Source of the DNA: QAMX01 sp964515055
Lineage (GTDB): Bacteria; Bacillota; Clostridia; Oscillospirales; QAMX01
Direction: 5' to 3'
Assembly: GCA_964515055.1 (NCBI GenBank)
Contig: CAZEUG010000007.1
Coordinates: 1 to 64,000, forward strand
DNA length: 64,000 bases
This document shows positions 1-9,065 of the stretch, one piece after another. The position numbers were made by a program, and so were the translations under genes. Position 1 is the stretch's first letter. Each line of letters begins with the position of its first letter. The notes under the pieces were generated by a model. The model searched no databases. It was not told where the DNA came from and saw only the letters and a list, made by a program, of their open reading frames with translations.

Positions 1-1094
1 GAATCGCGGTCTTCTGACGACACAAATGTCTGCGGAAGGACAGTCTGACGGGGAGCCGGCGGGACGGGATTACTCGCGGGTTCGGCCGGAATCGGAGATA
101 CCGGAGCGGACGGTTCAAACGTGGCCAGGACGCCGTAATAGACCGCCTCGAATACCTTTTTCTCCACAGAAAACTTGACCTCGGTTTTGGCCGGATGGAC
201 GTTGACATCGACCATATCTGCCGGCAAATGGATATTCAAAACGGCACATGGAAATTTCCCGCCGACGGATTTCCCACGGAAGGCTTCCTCCAGTGCAGCC
301 TGGACGGTCATATTTTTGACAGGTCGATCATTGACGAAGAAATACTGCATGGAACGGGAAGCCCGCATCCAGGTCGGCTTGGAGACGTAGCCCTGAACGG
401 AAATCGGCGGACGTGAAAAATCCACTTCAGAGAGTCCCTGAACTGCTTCCCTGCCAAACATACAGTACAAAGCAGTGTGCAGACTGCCGTCGCCCGGCGT
501 GTGGAGCTCAACGGCTCCGTCCTTCAGCAGCTTGATGGAAATATCCGGATGCGCCATGGCCGTCCGCTGGCAAACGGTTTGAACATAGGCGGCCTCCGTG
601 CTGTCCTTTTTCAGGAATTTATGTCGCGCCGGGGTGTTGTAAAACAAATCGGACACGGCAATTGAAGTTCCGACAGGCCCGCCGGCATCCGTCAAATCCA
701 TGACCGCGCCGCCGTCCAGCACGATATGTGTGCCGATGGATTCTTCGGCCGTCCGCGTCTGCATGGAGACGCGGCTGACGGCAGCGATGGCGGCCAATGC
801 TTCTCCGCGAAACCCAAAGGTCTCGATGGAGGCCAGATCGTCTGCACAGCGAATTTTGCTGGTGGCGTGCCGCAAAAATGCGGTCTCCACATCCTCACGG
901 AAAATGCCGCAGCCATTGTCTGTGACGGAAATAGAGGTCACACCGCCATTACGAATTTCGACCGTGATAACCGTTGCGCCGGCATCGATGGCATTTTCGA
1001 GGAGCTCCTTCACGACAGAGGCCGGACGTTCAACGACTTCACCTGCGGCAATCAGGTTGGCCATATGCTTGGAAAGTTGATTGATTTTCTGCAT
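1..1094 (-). CDS. mutL: DNA mismatch repair protein MutL (C-terminus cut by window edge)
   Basis: MutL couples mismatch recognition by MutS to strand incision. About 364 N-terminal residues are visible, and the frame stays open to base 1. The GHKL ATPase motifs are clear: ENAIDAGAT near residue 33, DNGCGI near 60 and GFRGEAL near 95. The transducer domain follows, with the conserved NVHPAKTEVKF stretch near 315. The start is ATG 1094, behind GAGG at 8 nt. It lies about 50 nt after the mutS stop on the same strand, so the two are probably co-transcribed after miaB. In bacteria without MutH the C-terminal domain of MutL is the endonuclease; that part is outside the window and cannot be judged. 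Confidence 0.97.
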   Translation of the reverse strand, partial: MQKINQLSKHMANLIAAGEVVERPASVVKELLENAIDAGATVITVEIRNGGVTSISVTDNGCGIFREDVETAFLRHATSKIRCADDLASIETFGFRGEALAAIAAVSRVSMQTRTAEESIGTHIVLDGGAVMDLTDAGGPVGTSIAVSDLFYNTPARHKFLKKDSTEAAYVQTVCQRTAMAHPDISIKLLKDGAVELHTPGDGSLHTALYCMFGREAVQGLSEVDFSRPPISVQGYVSKPTWMRASRSMQYFFVNDRPVKNMTVQAALEEAFRGKSVGGKFPCAVLNIHLPADMVDVNVHPAKTEVKFSVEKKVFEAVYYGVLATFEPSAPVSPIPAEPASNPVPPAPRQTVLPQTFVSSEDRD

Positions 1095-1143
1095 AGTAGA
1101 ACCTCAAATTCAAATCAAAGAAAGTGAGAACATTCCGAAGAGA

Positions 1144-3783
1144 TCAGCTGAGAAGCTCACGGGCATCACGGGAAGCCTGAAACAGAACATTCAGAGCTTC
1201 CAGCGGCGTCATGGTCTCGACCTGCAGAGAAGACAGACGTGCCAGGAGGTCCTCCTTACGCGGATCCTCCAGCGAGGCTTGTAGGGGCGAAGCATCAACC
1301 GTCTGCTTTTCAGAATGCGGAGCCGATTCGCCGACGGCGCGATTCGCTTCCAGATCGGCAAGGAGCTCTCTGGCACGGCGAATGACCTGCTTGGGCAAAC
1401 CGGCCAGGTGACCAACCTCGATGCCGTAGCTGTCGTCTGCGCCGCCGGGAATGATTTTCCGCAGAAAGAGAATTTCATCGCCGCGTTTCCTGGCAGTGAT
1501 CTGGTAATTCTTGACGCCGGGCACTTCCTGCTCCAAGGTAGTCAGCTCATGATAGTGCGTCGAAAACAATGTTTTTGCGCCCAAATAGCGCTGATTTGCA
1601 ACATACTCCAAAACGGAACGGGCAATGGCCATTCCGTCAAAGGTAGAGGTGCCGCGTCCGATTTCATCGAAAATCAGCAGACTGTTTTTGGTTGCGGCCT
1701 TTAAGATGGCGGCTGTTTCGCTCATTTCCACCATGAAGGTCGACTTTCCTGCTGCCAGTTCATCAGAGGCACCAATCCGGGTGAAAATCTGATCCACGAG
1801 GCCGATTTTTGCGGAGGTTGCCGGGACGAAGCTGCCGATATGTGTCAAAATGACAATCAATGCAACCTGACGCATATAGGTGGACTTTCCTGCCATGTTC
1901 GGCCCTGTGATAATGGCCAGACGGTTGTCTTTTTCATCTAAAGCCGTGTCGTTTGGGACAAATACGGCATCTTTGCAAATGGTTTCAACAACCGGGTGGC
2001 GCCCGTCACGGATTTGAATTTCGCCGGACAAATCGACATCCGGCCGGGTGTAATGATGCAAAAACGCCGTTTCTGCGAGAGACAGATAGGCATCCAGCCG
2101 TGCAACCGCCGCAGCAGAGCGCATGATTCGTGTACTCTCCGCTTTCAACTCGTCGCGCAGCTGGCAGAACAGATCATATTCGAGCGAACAGATGCGTTCG
2201 TCTGCCTGCAAAATGGTCGCTTCCAGTTCTTTCAGCGTGGGCGAAATGTAGCGCTCACAATTGGAAACTGTCTGTTTGCGGATGTATTCGGGGGGAACCT
2301 GATCGGAGAACTGTTTGGAAATCTCAATGTAATAGCCGAAAACGCGGTTGTATCCGACCTTGAGAGTTTTGATGCCGATTCGCTCCCGCTCGTCCTGCTC
2401 ATATTTCGTGACGAGTTCCTTGCCGTTGGTTGAAATATAAACCAAATCATCCAATTCCTGGCTGTAGCCACGGCGAATCATTTTTCCTTCGCGGACGGTG
2501 AACGGCGGATCATCTACGATTGCGGAGGCAATGCGCTGGCTGAGATCCTCAGAGGGATCAATTTCCGCAAACAGCGTTTGCAATTCGCCACACTGCCGAT
2601 CTTCCAGCAATTTCCGGATTTCCGGGAGCTTTTCCAGCGTTTTGCCGAGCGATAAAATGGTTTTGGCATTGGCGTTGCCGTACATGATGCTGCCCATGAG
2701 CCGTTCGGCATCGTACAGATCGGACAGCAAACGGGCGAATTCAGCACGACCAATGGTATCGTCCAAAAGCTCTGCAACGGCGTTTTGCCGACGAATGATT
2801 TCCGCGATGGAATACAGCGGATGCTCCAGCCAGGAACGCAGCAGACGTCCGCCCATGGCTGTCTGGGTGTGGTCGATGACGCCGAGCAGACTCCCCCTGC
2901 GTTCCTTATGAATCATGGTTTCCGTCAGCTCCAGGGCATAACGCGTTTCCCATGGCAGCTCCATGAATTTGGAGGTTTGATAGACATCCAGATGGCTCAT
3001 GTGCCCGAGCTGGCACATGACGGTGTTTTCCAAATAATCGAGCAGATAGCCTGCGGAAAACACAATTTCCTCCGTTTCAACGGTGAGCAGAGCATCCGAA
3101 CCGGAACGACCGGTCTGCTTCAGTAACTGTTGAACACAGCACTCAAAATCCAATGTCGTCTCTGCACTGGGGCGAAAAACCTGATGATCACGGATAAAAT
3201 CGGATAATTCGTCAGAATCATTCAACGAACCGACGATCAGAATCTCACTTGGCTGAATGGCTGAAAGCTCACTGATCAGCTTCTGCAGACTGGCTGTCCC
3301 GCTGATGGACGTGGCACGGAGCGTTCCAGACGAGATGTCGGCATAGCAAAGGCCGATGGACGCATCGGAGGAACTCTGATAGAGCGAAACAATGAAGTTG
3401 TTTTTCCGCCCATCCAGCATATCAGGGTCAATCACAGTGCCGGGTGTAATTCGGCGAACAACCCCACGCTTGACAATCCCTTTGGCCTTGGCTGGATCCT
3501 CCAGCTGTTCGCAGACAGCGACCTTAAAGCCCTTTGCAATCAGACGGGAAATGTAAGCCTCTGCACTGTGATAGGGCACGCCGCACATGGGGGCGCGTTC
3601 TTCTGTGCCGCAGTCCTTTCCGGTGAGTGTGATATCCAACAGCTTGGACGCATTGATGGCATCGTCAAAGAACATCTCATAGAAGTCCCCCATGCGGTAA
3701 AACAGGAATGCATCCTGGTTTTCCTGCTTGATTTCGAGATATTGGCGCATGGCGGGTGTAAAACGTGTCTGGTTGTTCTCCAT
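1144..3783 (-). CDS. mutS: DNA mismatch repair protein MutS
   Basis: This is a full-length MutS1 of 879 residues, the usual size. It binds mismatches and uses ATP to recruit MutL. The N-terminal mismatch-binding motif GDFYEMFF (Phe-x-Glu) lies near residue 34. The Walker A motif GPNMAGKST is near 625 and the Walker B/signature segment FDEIGRGTSTFDG near 705. The C-terminal helix-turn-helix/dimerisation region is present. The start MENNQTRFTPAMRQYLEIK fits the family and is preceded by GAGAGG. It sits between miaB and mutL on the same strand, a common clostridial order. Nothing is broken. Confidence 0.98.
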   Translation of the reverse strand: MENNQTRFTPAMRQYLEIKQENQDAFLFYRMGDFYEMFFDDAINASKLLDITLTGKDCGTEERAPMCGVPYHSAEAYISRLIAKGFKVAVCEQLEDPAKAKGIVKRGVVRRITPGTVIDPDMLDGRKNNFIVSLYQSSSDASIGLCYADISSGTLRATSISGTASLQKLISELSAIQPSEILIVGSLNDSDELSDFIRDHQVFRPSAETTLDFECCVQQLLKQTGRSGSDALLTVETEEIVFSAGYLLDYLENTVMCQLGHMSHLDVYQTSKFMELPWETRYALELTETMIHKERRGSLLGVIDHTQTAMGGRLLRSWLEHPLYSIAEIIRRQNAVAELLDDTIGRAEFARLLSDLYDAERLMGSIMYGNANAKTILSLGKTLEKLPEIRKLLEDRQCGELQTLFAEIDPSEDLSQRIASAIVDDPPFTVREGKMIRRGYSQELDDLVYISTNGKELVTKYEQDERERIGIKTLKVGYNRVFGYYIEISKQFSDQVPPEYIRKQTVSNCERYISPTLKELEATILQADERICSLEYDLFCQLRDELKAESTRIMRSAAAVARLDAYLSLAETAFLHHYTRPDVDLSGEIQIRDGRHPVVETICKDAVFVPNDTALDEKDNRLAIITGPNMAGKSTYMRQVALIVILTHIGSFVPATSAKIGLVDQIFTRIGASDELAAGKSTFMVEMSETAAILKAATKNSLLIFDEIGRGTSTFDGMAIARSVLEYVANQRYLGAKTLFSTHYHELTTLEQEVPGVKNYQITARKRGDEILFLRKIIPGGADDSYGIEVGHLAGLPKQVIRRARELLADLEANRAVGESAPHSEKQTVDASPLQASLEDPRKEDLLARLSSLQVETMTPLEALNVLFQASRDARELLS

Positions 3784-3804
3784 GATGACCTCTCTTTTGT
3801 ATGT

Positions 3805-5262
3805 TCAGGTGTGGCGTTCGGGTGTGATCGGCTGGCCGGAAAGAGACCATGTTGTACTGCCTGTAATTTGAACGTCAGCGAAGGAGCCGATTGGTACATC
3901 AGAATCAGGCAGAACAACCAACCGGCCGCCATTGGTACGCGCTGACAGGCAGTTGGGCTGATGCTCAGCCGGCCCATCAATCAGGACGCGCATGGTTTTT
4001 CCGATATAAGCGCTGTGAATTTCCTTGGAAATGGTATTTTGTGTTTGAACCAGCTGCTGAAACCGGCGATCCTTTTCCTCCTTCGGAGTCGGATCTTCCA
4101 GCTCCGCAGCACGGGTTCCCTTGCGCGGTGAAAAGATAAACGTAAAGAGCGCATCAAAACGCAAATCCTCCACCAGATGAAGCGTATCCAGAAAATCGGC
4201 CTCGGTTTCGCCGGGGAATCCGACAATGACATCGCTGGTGATGATGAGATCCGGCAAATACGAACGAGCCATATGGATAAGCTCACGATAGTGCTCCGCA
4301 GTATAGCCGCGATTCATTCGACGCAGGATTTCATTGGAGCCGGATTGGAACGGCAGGTGCAGGTGGTGTGTGACCTTGGAGCATTCAGCCATCGCACGGA
4401 AGAGCCGCTCGTTGGCATCTTTTGGATGACTGGTCATAAAGCGAATCCAGAAGTCTCCGTCCAAAGCATCCACTCTGCGGAGCAAATCTGGAAAATCGAC
4501 ACGCTCTTCCAGACCCTTGCCGTAGGAGTTGACGTTTTGACCGAGCAGAGTCAGGTCGCGACAGCCATCCCGCTGAATCAACTGTTCAGCCGAATGCAAA
4601 ACCTCCTCGGGACGCCGGGAACGCTCCCTGCCCCGCACATAAGGAACGATGCAGTAACTGCAGAAATTATCGCATCCATACATGATGGGCAGCCAACCGC
4701 GAACCGAACGATCCCGGTGAACCGGCAATCCTTCGGCAATGACTCCATCGGACGGAGTGGCTGCAATCATCCGCTGGTTATGAAACAGAACTTCAAACAG
4801 GAGGGATGGAAAGCGCCAGAGATCGTGCGAGCTGAAGACAAGAGAAACCGCCGGGAAACTCTTTTCAATCCGTTGACGGACGTGTGGTTCACCAGCCATG
4901 CAGCCACAGAGCGCAAGAACCAGGCCGGGCTTTTTCTTCTTGTATTGGAGCATGGCGCCAATGTTGCCAAAGACGCGCTGTTCGGCGTGTTCGCGAACGG
5001 CACAGGTATTAAAAACAATCAGATCAGCCTCTGCGGGCGATGAGCAGATGCCATAGCCCATTTCGAGCGCCATACCGCGAATATTTTCACTGTCCGCCTC
5101 ATTTTGCTGGCAACCATATGTCTCAACATAGCAGAGCCGGGAGGCAGATTGATTGAACTCGCGGATACGCGCCATATATGTATACTGATCAGCAATTTGT
5201 TCACTTGAAATTTCGGTTCGTTTTGAATGATGTTCTGACAATTGTTTCAGCTTCCTCTGCAT
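3805..5262 (-). CDS. miaB: tRNA-2-methylthio-N6-dimethylallyladenosine synthase MiaB
   Basis: Radical-SAM methylthiotransferase that adds the 2-methylthio group to i6A37 in tRNAs reading U-starting codons. The N-terminal cluster cysteines are in YVETYGCQQNEADSE, FNTCAVREHAE and ALCGCMAG. The radical-SAM motif is GCDNFCSYCIVPYVRGRE (CxxxCxxC). A C-terminal TRAM-like region completes a protein of about 485 residues. The frame is open upstream to a TTG at 5298, but that codon is only about 12 nt from the predicted transcription start and lacks a ribosome site. ATG 5262 is preferred. It is the first gene of miaB-mutS-mutL. A second methylthiotransferase, mtaB, lies at 7287-8582. Confidence 0.95.
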   Translation of the reverse strand: MQRKLKQLSEHHSKRTEISSEQIADQYTYMARIREFNQSASRLCYVETYGCQQNEADSENIRGMALEMGYGICSSPAEADLIVFNTCAVREHAEQRVFGNIGAMLQYKKKKPGLVLALCGCMAGEPHVRQRIEKSFPAVSLVFSSHDLWRFPSLLFEVLFHNQRMIAATPSDGVIAEGLPVHRDRSVRGWLPIMYGCDNFCSYCIVPYVRGRERSRRPEEVLHSAEQLIQRDGCRDLTLLGQNVNSYGKGLEERVDFPDLLRRVDALDGDFWIRFMTSHPKDANERLFRAMAECSKVTHHLHLPFQSGSNEILRRMNRGYTAEHYRELIHMARSYLPDLIITSDVIVGFPGETEADFLDTLHLVEDLRFDALFTFIFSPRKGTRAAELEDPTPKEEKDRRFQQLVQTQNTISKEIHSAYIGKTMRVLIDGPAEHQPNCLSARTNGGRLVVLPDSDVPIGSFADVQITGSTTWSLSGQPITPERHT

Positions 5263-5316
5263 GATATTTGCGCCCCTGCTCACGGAAAGGGTCTTCAAAC
5301 ATAAATTCTACTCTAT

Positions 5317-5345
5317 ATTATATCATAATTGACCGGGTTTGACCA
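5317..5345 (-). promoter_or_regulatory. Predicted sigma-A promoter of miaB-mutS-mutL
   Basis: On the minus strand a TATAAT box (5317-5322) is 17 nt from a weak -35, TGGTCA (5340-5345). The -35 overlaps that of the divergent promoter for the gene at 5441. Confidence 0.55.
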
Positions 5346-5367
5346 TAGAGAAAAAGTATGGTATAAT
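5339..5367 (+). promoter_or_regulatory. Predicted sigma-A promoter of the 5441 membrane protein gene
   Basis: TTGACC (5339-5344) and TATAAT (5362-5367) are 17 nt apart, with TGG directly before the -10 (extended -10). It is back-to-back with the miaB promoter. Confidence 0.75.
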
Positions 5368-5440
5368 TAAATTTGAGCATTCGAATCCCCTGATCTGCGG
5401 ATGCACGGCCGCTACCTGAGAAACAAAAGGATGATGGATT

Positions 5441-6625
5441 TTGATTGATACTGTTGCATTCACTTTGTATGTGAAACGCGTTTTGCGTGAGGTACGCAGA
5501 CACTCCTCCGACACATATATTGACCGGCAAATCATCGGTGAAATTGAGCGCCGTGTTTTGGAACTGTCAGAAGGCCGAACGGATGAAGCGTCAGTGCGAG
5601 CGGCGCTGAAACAGATGGAACCGGCTTCCGAGCTTGGGTATCGTTATCGTGCAGAATACCGGTCATCCGCGGAAAAACCAGACGGTTTTCTGCTGTTTGA
5701 AACGTTCTTTTCCAATGTCGCGGCGATGGCCTTGCTCTTGCTGACCGTGTTTGTTGTCTTTCGGCTGTTTCCACAGAAGGAGTATGTCGGCTATGCGGCC
5801 TGTGCCGTTGCAGCGGCCTGCGCGGCCATCCTGGCACATAAACGTTTTTACAACATTCACTATTCGCTGGCGACCATCCTGATTCCGGCCTTTCTGCTGC
5901 TCTATTATCCGTGCAAGCACTCCATTCAGGCCGCACGGGCACCCGGCGGCAGCTTTCTAACATCGTTTTTCTCCTATCGCTATCACATCATTTTTATCTC
6001 GCTGATTGTGATTACAATCGTTTACAGCGCAGTCACGGCCTTGCTGCACGCGAAAACCTATCTTCGCAGCTGGGTGCGGACGATTTCGATCCTTGCCGCT
6101 GTGCTCTTTCTGGTGGCCTGCTCGGCCGGATTTGCGACGTATGCGAACCACCTGAAACAGGTTTATCATGCAGAGGCTGAGGTCTGTCTGGCGGCGGCAC
6201 GTGAGAGCTTTGACGGCTATCTGCAGAATGAGCAGGGTGCATTGAAAGCGGCAGAAGAAGATGCTGGAAAGATCGCAGAACTGTACGAACGATATGCCGG
6301 CATCTATGTGCCGGCAGACCGTCAAACCGGCGGAGCCTATGAGGCGCTGCTGGAGATGTTTGAAATCTGGGAAACCGGAACCGAATCGCTGATTGTCCAT
6401 TTCCATGCGGGCTATGATGCAGAAAAAAGAAAGAATCCGATTCAGACGGAACCGATCGACGAAAAAATCCGCCAGGTTCAGGATTCCGTTGAAAGGCTCT
6501 TAAACCGGACATCTGATGGCGAACCGTTTCAACAGCTGCTGGAGCTGGAATCGCGCTGTCAGCTTTTGCAAAGCGAATTACAGACAACCGTATTGGAAGC
6601 CTATCATCAATGGATTTATCAATAA
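5441..6625 (+). CDS. Unknown multi-pass membrane protein with HAAS-like N-terminus
   Basis: I do not recognise this 394-residue protein with certainty. Residues 1-70 are a soluble helical segment with a short turn (EGRTDEASVRAALKQMEP). This resembles the HAAS/DUF1700-type domains found in front of membrane helices; the match is by eye only. Five hydrophobic stretches follow at about 85-110, 118-135, 145-160, 178-202 and 212-232. The last 150 residues are charged, probably helical and coiled-coil-prone. The start is TTG 5441, behind AAAAGG; no in-frame ATG is near. It has its own strong promoter and appears monocistronic, ending at a hairpin shared with the opposing gene. Confidence 0.75.
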   Translation: MIDTVAFTLYVKRVLREVRRHSSDTYIDRQIIGEIERRVLELSEGRTDEASVRAALKQMEPASELGYRYRAEYRSSAEKPDGFLLFETFFSNVAAMALLLLTVFVVFRLFPQKEYVGYAACAVAAACAAILAHKRFYNIHYSLATILIPAFLLLYYPCKHSIQAARAPGGSFLTSFFSYRYHIIFISLIVITIVYSAVTALLHAKTYLRSWVRTISILAAVLFLVACSAGFATYANHLKQVYHAEAEVCLAAARESFDGYLQNEQGALKAAEEDAGKIAELYERYAGIYVPADRQTGGAYEALLEMFEIWETGTESLIVHFHAGYDAEKRKNPIQTEPIDEKIRQVQDSVERLLNRTSDGEPFQQLLELESRCQLLQSELQTTVLEAYHQWIYQ

Positions 6626-6630
6626 ATGCG

Positions 6631-6663
6631 GACAGACCTGTCAAATGAAATGACAGGTCTGTC
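6631..6663. terminator. Hairpin between convergent genes
   Basis: A 13-bp perfect stem, GACAGACCTGTCA (6631-6643) with TGACAGGTCTGTC (6651-6663) and a 7-nt loop, lies between two converging genes. There is no strong U-run on either side, so termination is inferred from position. Confidence 0.55.
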
Positions 6664-6665
6664 TG

Positions 6666-7220
6666 TCACCTGGCGGCGACGGTGATCTGCCCAGCGTCCA
6701 GAAGAACGTTGGTGATGGAAAAACCGCTTTTCTCCAGCTGTGTCGATAGAAAATCGCTGATGGATGCGGTGAGTCTGTTCGGCAGAAAGCCTACCGGGAT
6801 CGCATAGCCACCGAGTGAAAAGCTTTTGGGCTGAATGCGCAATGTGCCGCGGTCAACGTGAACCGAGAACTGAGCGGAGGTATTGACAGACTCCGGCAGC
6901 AGAGAACGGATGGCAAGCAGCTCCGGGTAAGTTTGAAGCACCTGAGACGGTAAAATCCTGTCCGGGTGGACTGCGCCGGAAATGGTCAGCCCATCCGGCG
7001 AAAACCGGACGCGCAGATTCTGAAACGGAAAATCAGACGGAAGATACGATTGCAGCAGTTCGTTTGCTTTGGTATCTGTCAGCGTGATTCGAAGGACAGC
7101 GTCTGTAGAATTCGGTTGTGAGTGTGTGGTACGCCGGTGAAGCAAGGAAGGTCGAATGAGCACAAGCAAACCGGCCAGAATCAGCGTGCAAAAAAACAGA
7201 AACGGGATTTTCGACTTCAC
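6666..7220 (-). CDS. Unknown membrane-anchored extracytoplasmic protein
   Basis: A 184-residue protein with one N-terminal hydrophobic helix (about residues 5-23). An extracellular domain rich in beta-strand-like segments follows. Repeated statements such as RITLTDTKANELLQSYLP, and amphipathic strands near SLGGYAIPVGFLPNRLT, recall lipid-binding folds of the DUF2140/DUF2993 type. That is an impression, not an assignment. The start is GTG 7220, with AAAGGAGG 9 nt upstream. It lies 66 nt downstream of mtaB on the same strand and is probably in its transcript. No catalytic motif was seen. Confidence 0.7.
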   Translation of the reverse strand: MKSKIPFLFFCTLILAGLLVLIRPSLLHRRTTHSQPNSTDAVLRITLTDTKANELLQSYLPSDFPFQNLRVRFSPDGLTISGAVHPDRILPSQVLQTYPELLAIRSLLPESVNTSAQFSVHVDRGTLRIQPKSFSLGGYAIPVGFLPNRLTASISDFLSTQLEKSGFSITNVLLDAGQITVAAR

Positions 7221-7286
7221 GGCAAAACGCCTCCTTTGTCTGAAAGAAGCTTATGCCGGAAGGCAAGCCGATATGCAGAAAAACAG

Positions 7287-8582
7287 TCAGTGCAGCAGAC
7301 TTCCGAGCAGTTCCCCATTCCGATGCTCAGTGATTTGTACAGAGACGGGCAAGCCACGTCGAATGGACGGGTCATTTGGCAGGAGGACATACAGATAGCG
7401 GTCTGTGTATCCGCCGAGTCGGCCGTTCCGTTCTTCCTCCGGCAGCACGGTGACAACCGACCCAACCTGACGTTCCAGATATTGGTCGCGCAGCTGATTG
7501 CAGAGCGCGGTGCATACGGAGCAGCGCTCGTGCTTGACGTCACCTGTCACCTGATTGGACATCTTGGCGGCGGCGGTGCCTTCGCGAATCGAGTACGGGA
7601 AAATGTGAGCATCTCCGAGCTGACATTCGGACAGGGTTTGCAACGTTTCCTGAAATTCTGCGTTGCTTTCACCCGGAAAACCGACGATGATATCAGCTGT
7701 AATGTTGGGATCATCAAAATAGGTTCGCAAGAGCGAGACGGAACGCAGCACGTCTTCTGCGGTATAGTGGCGGTTCATGCGGCGGAGTGTGTCGGTGCAG
7801 CCGCTCTGAAGTGACAGATGGAAATGGTGGCAGAGGTTCTCGAGCTTGGACAGTCTCCGACAGAACGCTTCATCGATCAGAGTGGGCTTGAGAGACCCGA
7901 GGCTGATGCGCGTCGTTCCGGCAGCCAGACAGATTTTTTCCACGAGGTCACACAAATCGCAATGGGGCGTCAGATCGGAGCCGTATGCAGAAATTTCAAT
8001 GCCGGTTAAGACGATCTCGCGGAATCCCTGTTCACAGAGCAGACGGGTCTGTTCGATGGCCTGTTCCAACGGGAGTGAACGGATAGGTCCGCGGGCGAAT
8101 GGAATAATGCAATATGTGCAGAAGTTGGTGCAGCCGTCTTCGATTTTCAACAGGGCTCTGGTTCGACCGTGCAATCCGCCGGCGGGCAGCGTGATAAAAT
8201 CGGGTGATTCGGCGGCGATTGTTTTCACGGGCCATGTGCGTTCCTCAAGGGCCTGTGCGACGGCGTTTGCAAATTCCAGGTAATTGCGGTTGCCGCCCAG
8301 CAGATCAGCTCCGCAGCTTCGAACGAGACTCGAGGAAGCGGTTTGCACCATGCAGCCGCACACGGCCACCAGCGCATCCGGATGCAGACGCTTCAAATGG
8401 CGAATCAGCTGGCGCGTTTTTTTGTCTGCGGTTGATGTGACGGTGCAGGAATTGATAATATAGGCATCTGCCGCATCATCCTGTGCAACAATTTCAAAGC
8501 CACGGGCAGCCAACAGCTTTTCCATGGCCTGACATTCAAACTGGTTGGTTTTGCAGCCCAACGTGCAGACAGCGATTTTCAT
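7287..8582 (-). CDS. mtaB: tRNA (N6-threonylcarbamoyladenosine-37) methylthiotransferase MtaB
   Basis: Radical-SAM enzyme that converts t6A37 to ms2t6A37 in tRNAs reading A-starting codons. The protein has about 431 residues. Cluster cysteines lie in CTLGCKTNQFE (residues 6-16), INSCTVTSTADKKTR and VCGCMVQ. The radical-SAM motif GCTNFCTYCIIPFARG follows. The TNQFE segment and the TGIEISAYG motif separate it from MiaB. The frame extends upstream to 8720, but ATG 8582 starts the family-typical MKIAVCTLGC and is preceded by AAGGAGG. Together with miaB and queA, this window encodes three anticodon-loop modification enzymes. Confidence 0.95.
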   Translation of the reverse strand: MKIAVCTLGCKTNQFECQAMEKLLAARGFEIVAQDDAADAYIINSCTVTSTADKKTRQLIRHLKRLHPDALVAVCGCMVQTASSSLVRSCGADLLGGNRNYLEFANAVAQALEERTWPVKTIAAESPDFITLPAGGLHGRTRALLKIEDGCTNFCTYCIIPFARGPIRSLPLEQAIEQTRLLCEQGFREIVLTGIEISAYGSDLTPHCDLCDLVEKICLAAGTTRISLGSLKPTLIDEAFCRRLSKLENLCHHFHLSLQSGCTDTLRRMNRHYTAEDVLRSVSLLRTYFDDPNITADIIVGFPGESNAEFQETLQTLSECQLGDAHIFPYSIREGTAAAKMSNQVTGDVKHERCSVCTALCNQLRDQYLERQVGSVVTVLPEEERNGRLGGYTDRYLYVLLPNDPSIRRGLPVSVQITEHRNGELLGSLLH

Positions 8583-8627
8583 GGTCGGGATCCTCCTTGA
8601 ATTCCGGAAAAGTTTTCTGGCGGATGA

Positions 8628-8656
8628 TTGCAAACGCGCCGCCAATATGGTACAAT
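8628..8656 (+). promoter_or_regulatory. Predicted promoter of the HPr-like gene
   Basis: TTGCAA (8628-8633) and TACAAT (8651-8656) are 17 nt apart and precede the ribosome site AAAGGTGG of the gene at 8690. Confidence 0.55.
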
Positions 8657-8689
8657 ATAGCATGAGAATATCAGAAAGGTGGTTTTCAT

Positions 8690-8929
8690 ATGACGACGAA
8701 AAACATCCAATTGCTTTCAATCAGTGATGTCAAGGAATTTGTGAACGCAGCCAATAGTATTGACTTTGATATTGATCTGATTTCTGGCCGTTACACGGTA
8801 GATGCAAAGTCAATTATGGGGATTTTCAGCCTTGATCTGACCAAACCGATTGTGATTGCCGCAAATACGGACAATGCAGAAAAGGCCAATCAATTCTTTG
8901 ATTCTATCAAAAAGTTCATCATTGACTGA
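8690..8929 (+). CDS. HPr-like protein lacking the phosphorylatable histidine
   Basis: A 79-residue protein with the HPr fold signature. The regulatory serine loop DAKSIMGIFSLDL (residues 38-50) is well kept, matching the Ser-46 region of HPr/Crh. The N-terminal segment that should contain GLHARPA reads LLSISDVKEFVNAAN, with no histidine. It therefore cannot act as a normal PTS phosphocarrier. By analogy with Crh it could be a serine-phosphorylated regulator or a metabolite sensor; that is inference. Start ATG 8690 follows AAAGGTGG. It is monocistronic, with its own promoter and a downstream terminator. Confidence 0.8.
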   Translation: MTTKNIQLLSISDVKEFVNAANSIDFDIDLISGRYTVDAKSIMGIFSLDLTKPIVIAANTDNAEKANQFFDSIKKFIID

Positions 8930-8949
8930 TTGTCAGCTCAGAACAGGAT

Positions 8950-8978
8950 TCAGCCGGAACGCTTTGCGTTTCGGCTGA
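8950..8978 (+). terminator. Intrinsic terminator after the HPr-like gene
   Basis: A 13-bp stem (8950-8962 with 8966-8978) with a TTT loop is followed by TTTCATATT. Confidence 0.75.
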
Positions 8979-9065
8979 TTTCATATTCAGGAACGATTCC
9001 GCATAGGTATTTTATCAAAAAGCCGGATGCACTTTTGGCAATCGGCAAAAGAAACGGAGCAGCCT

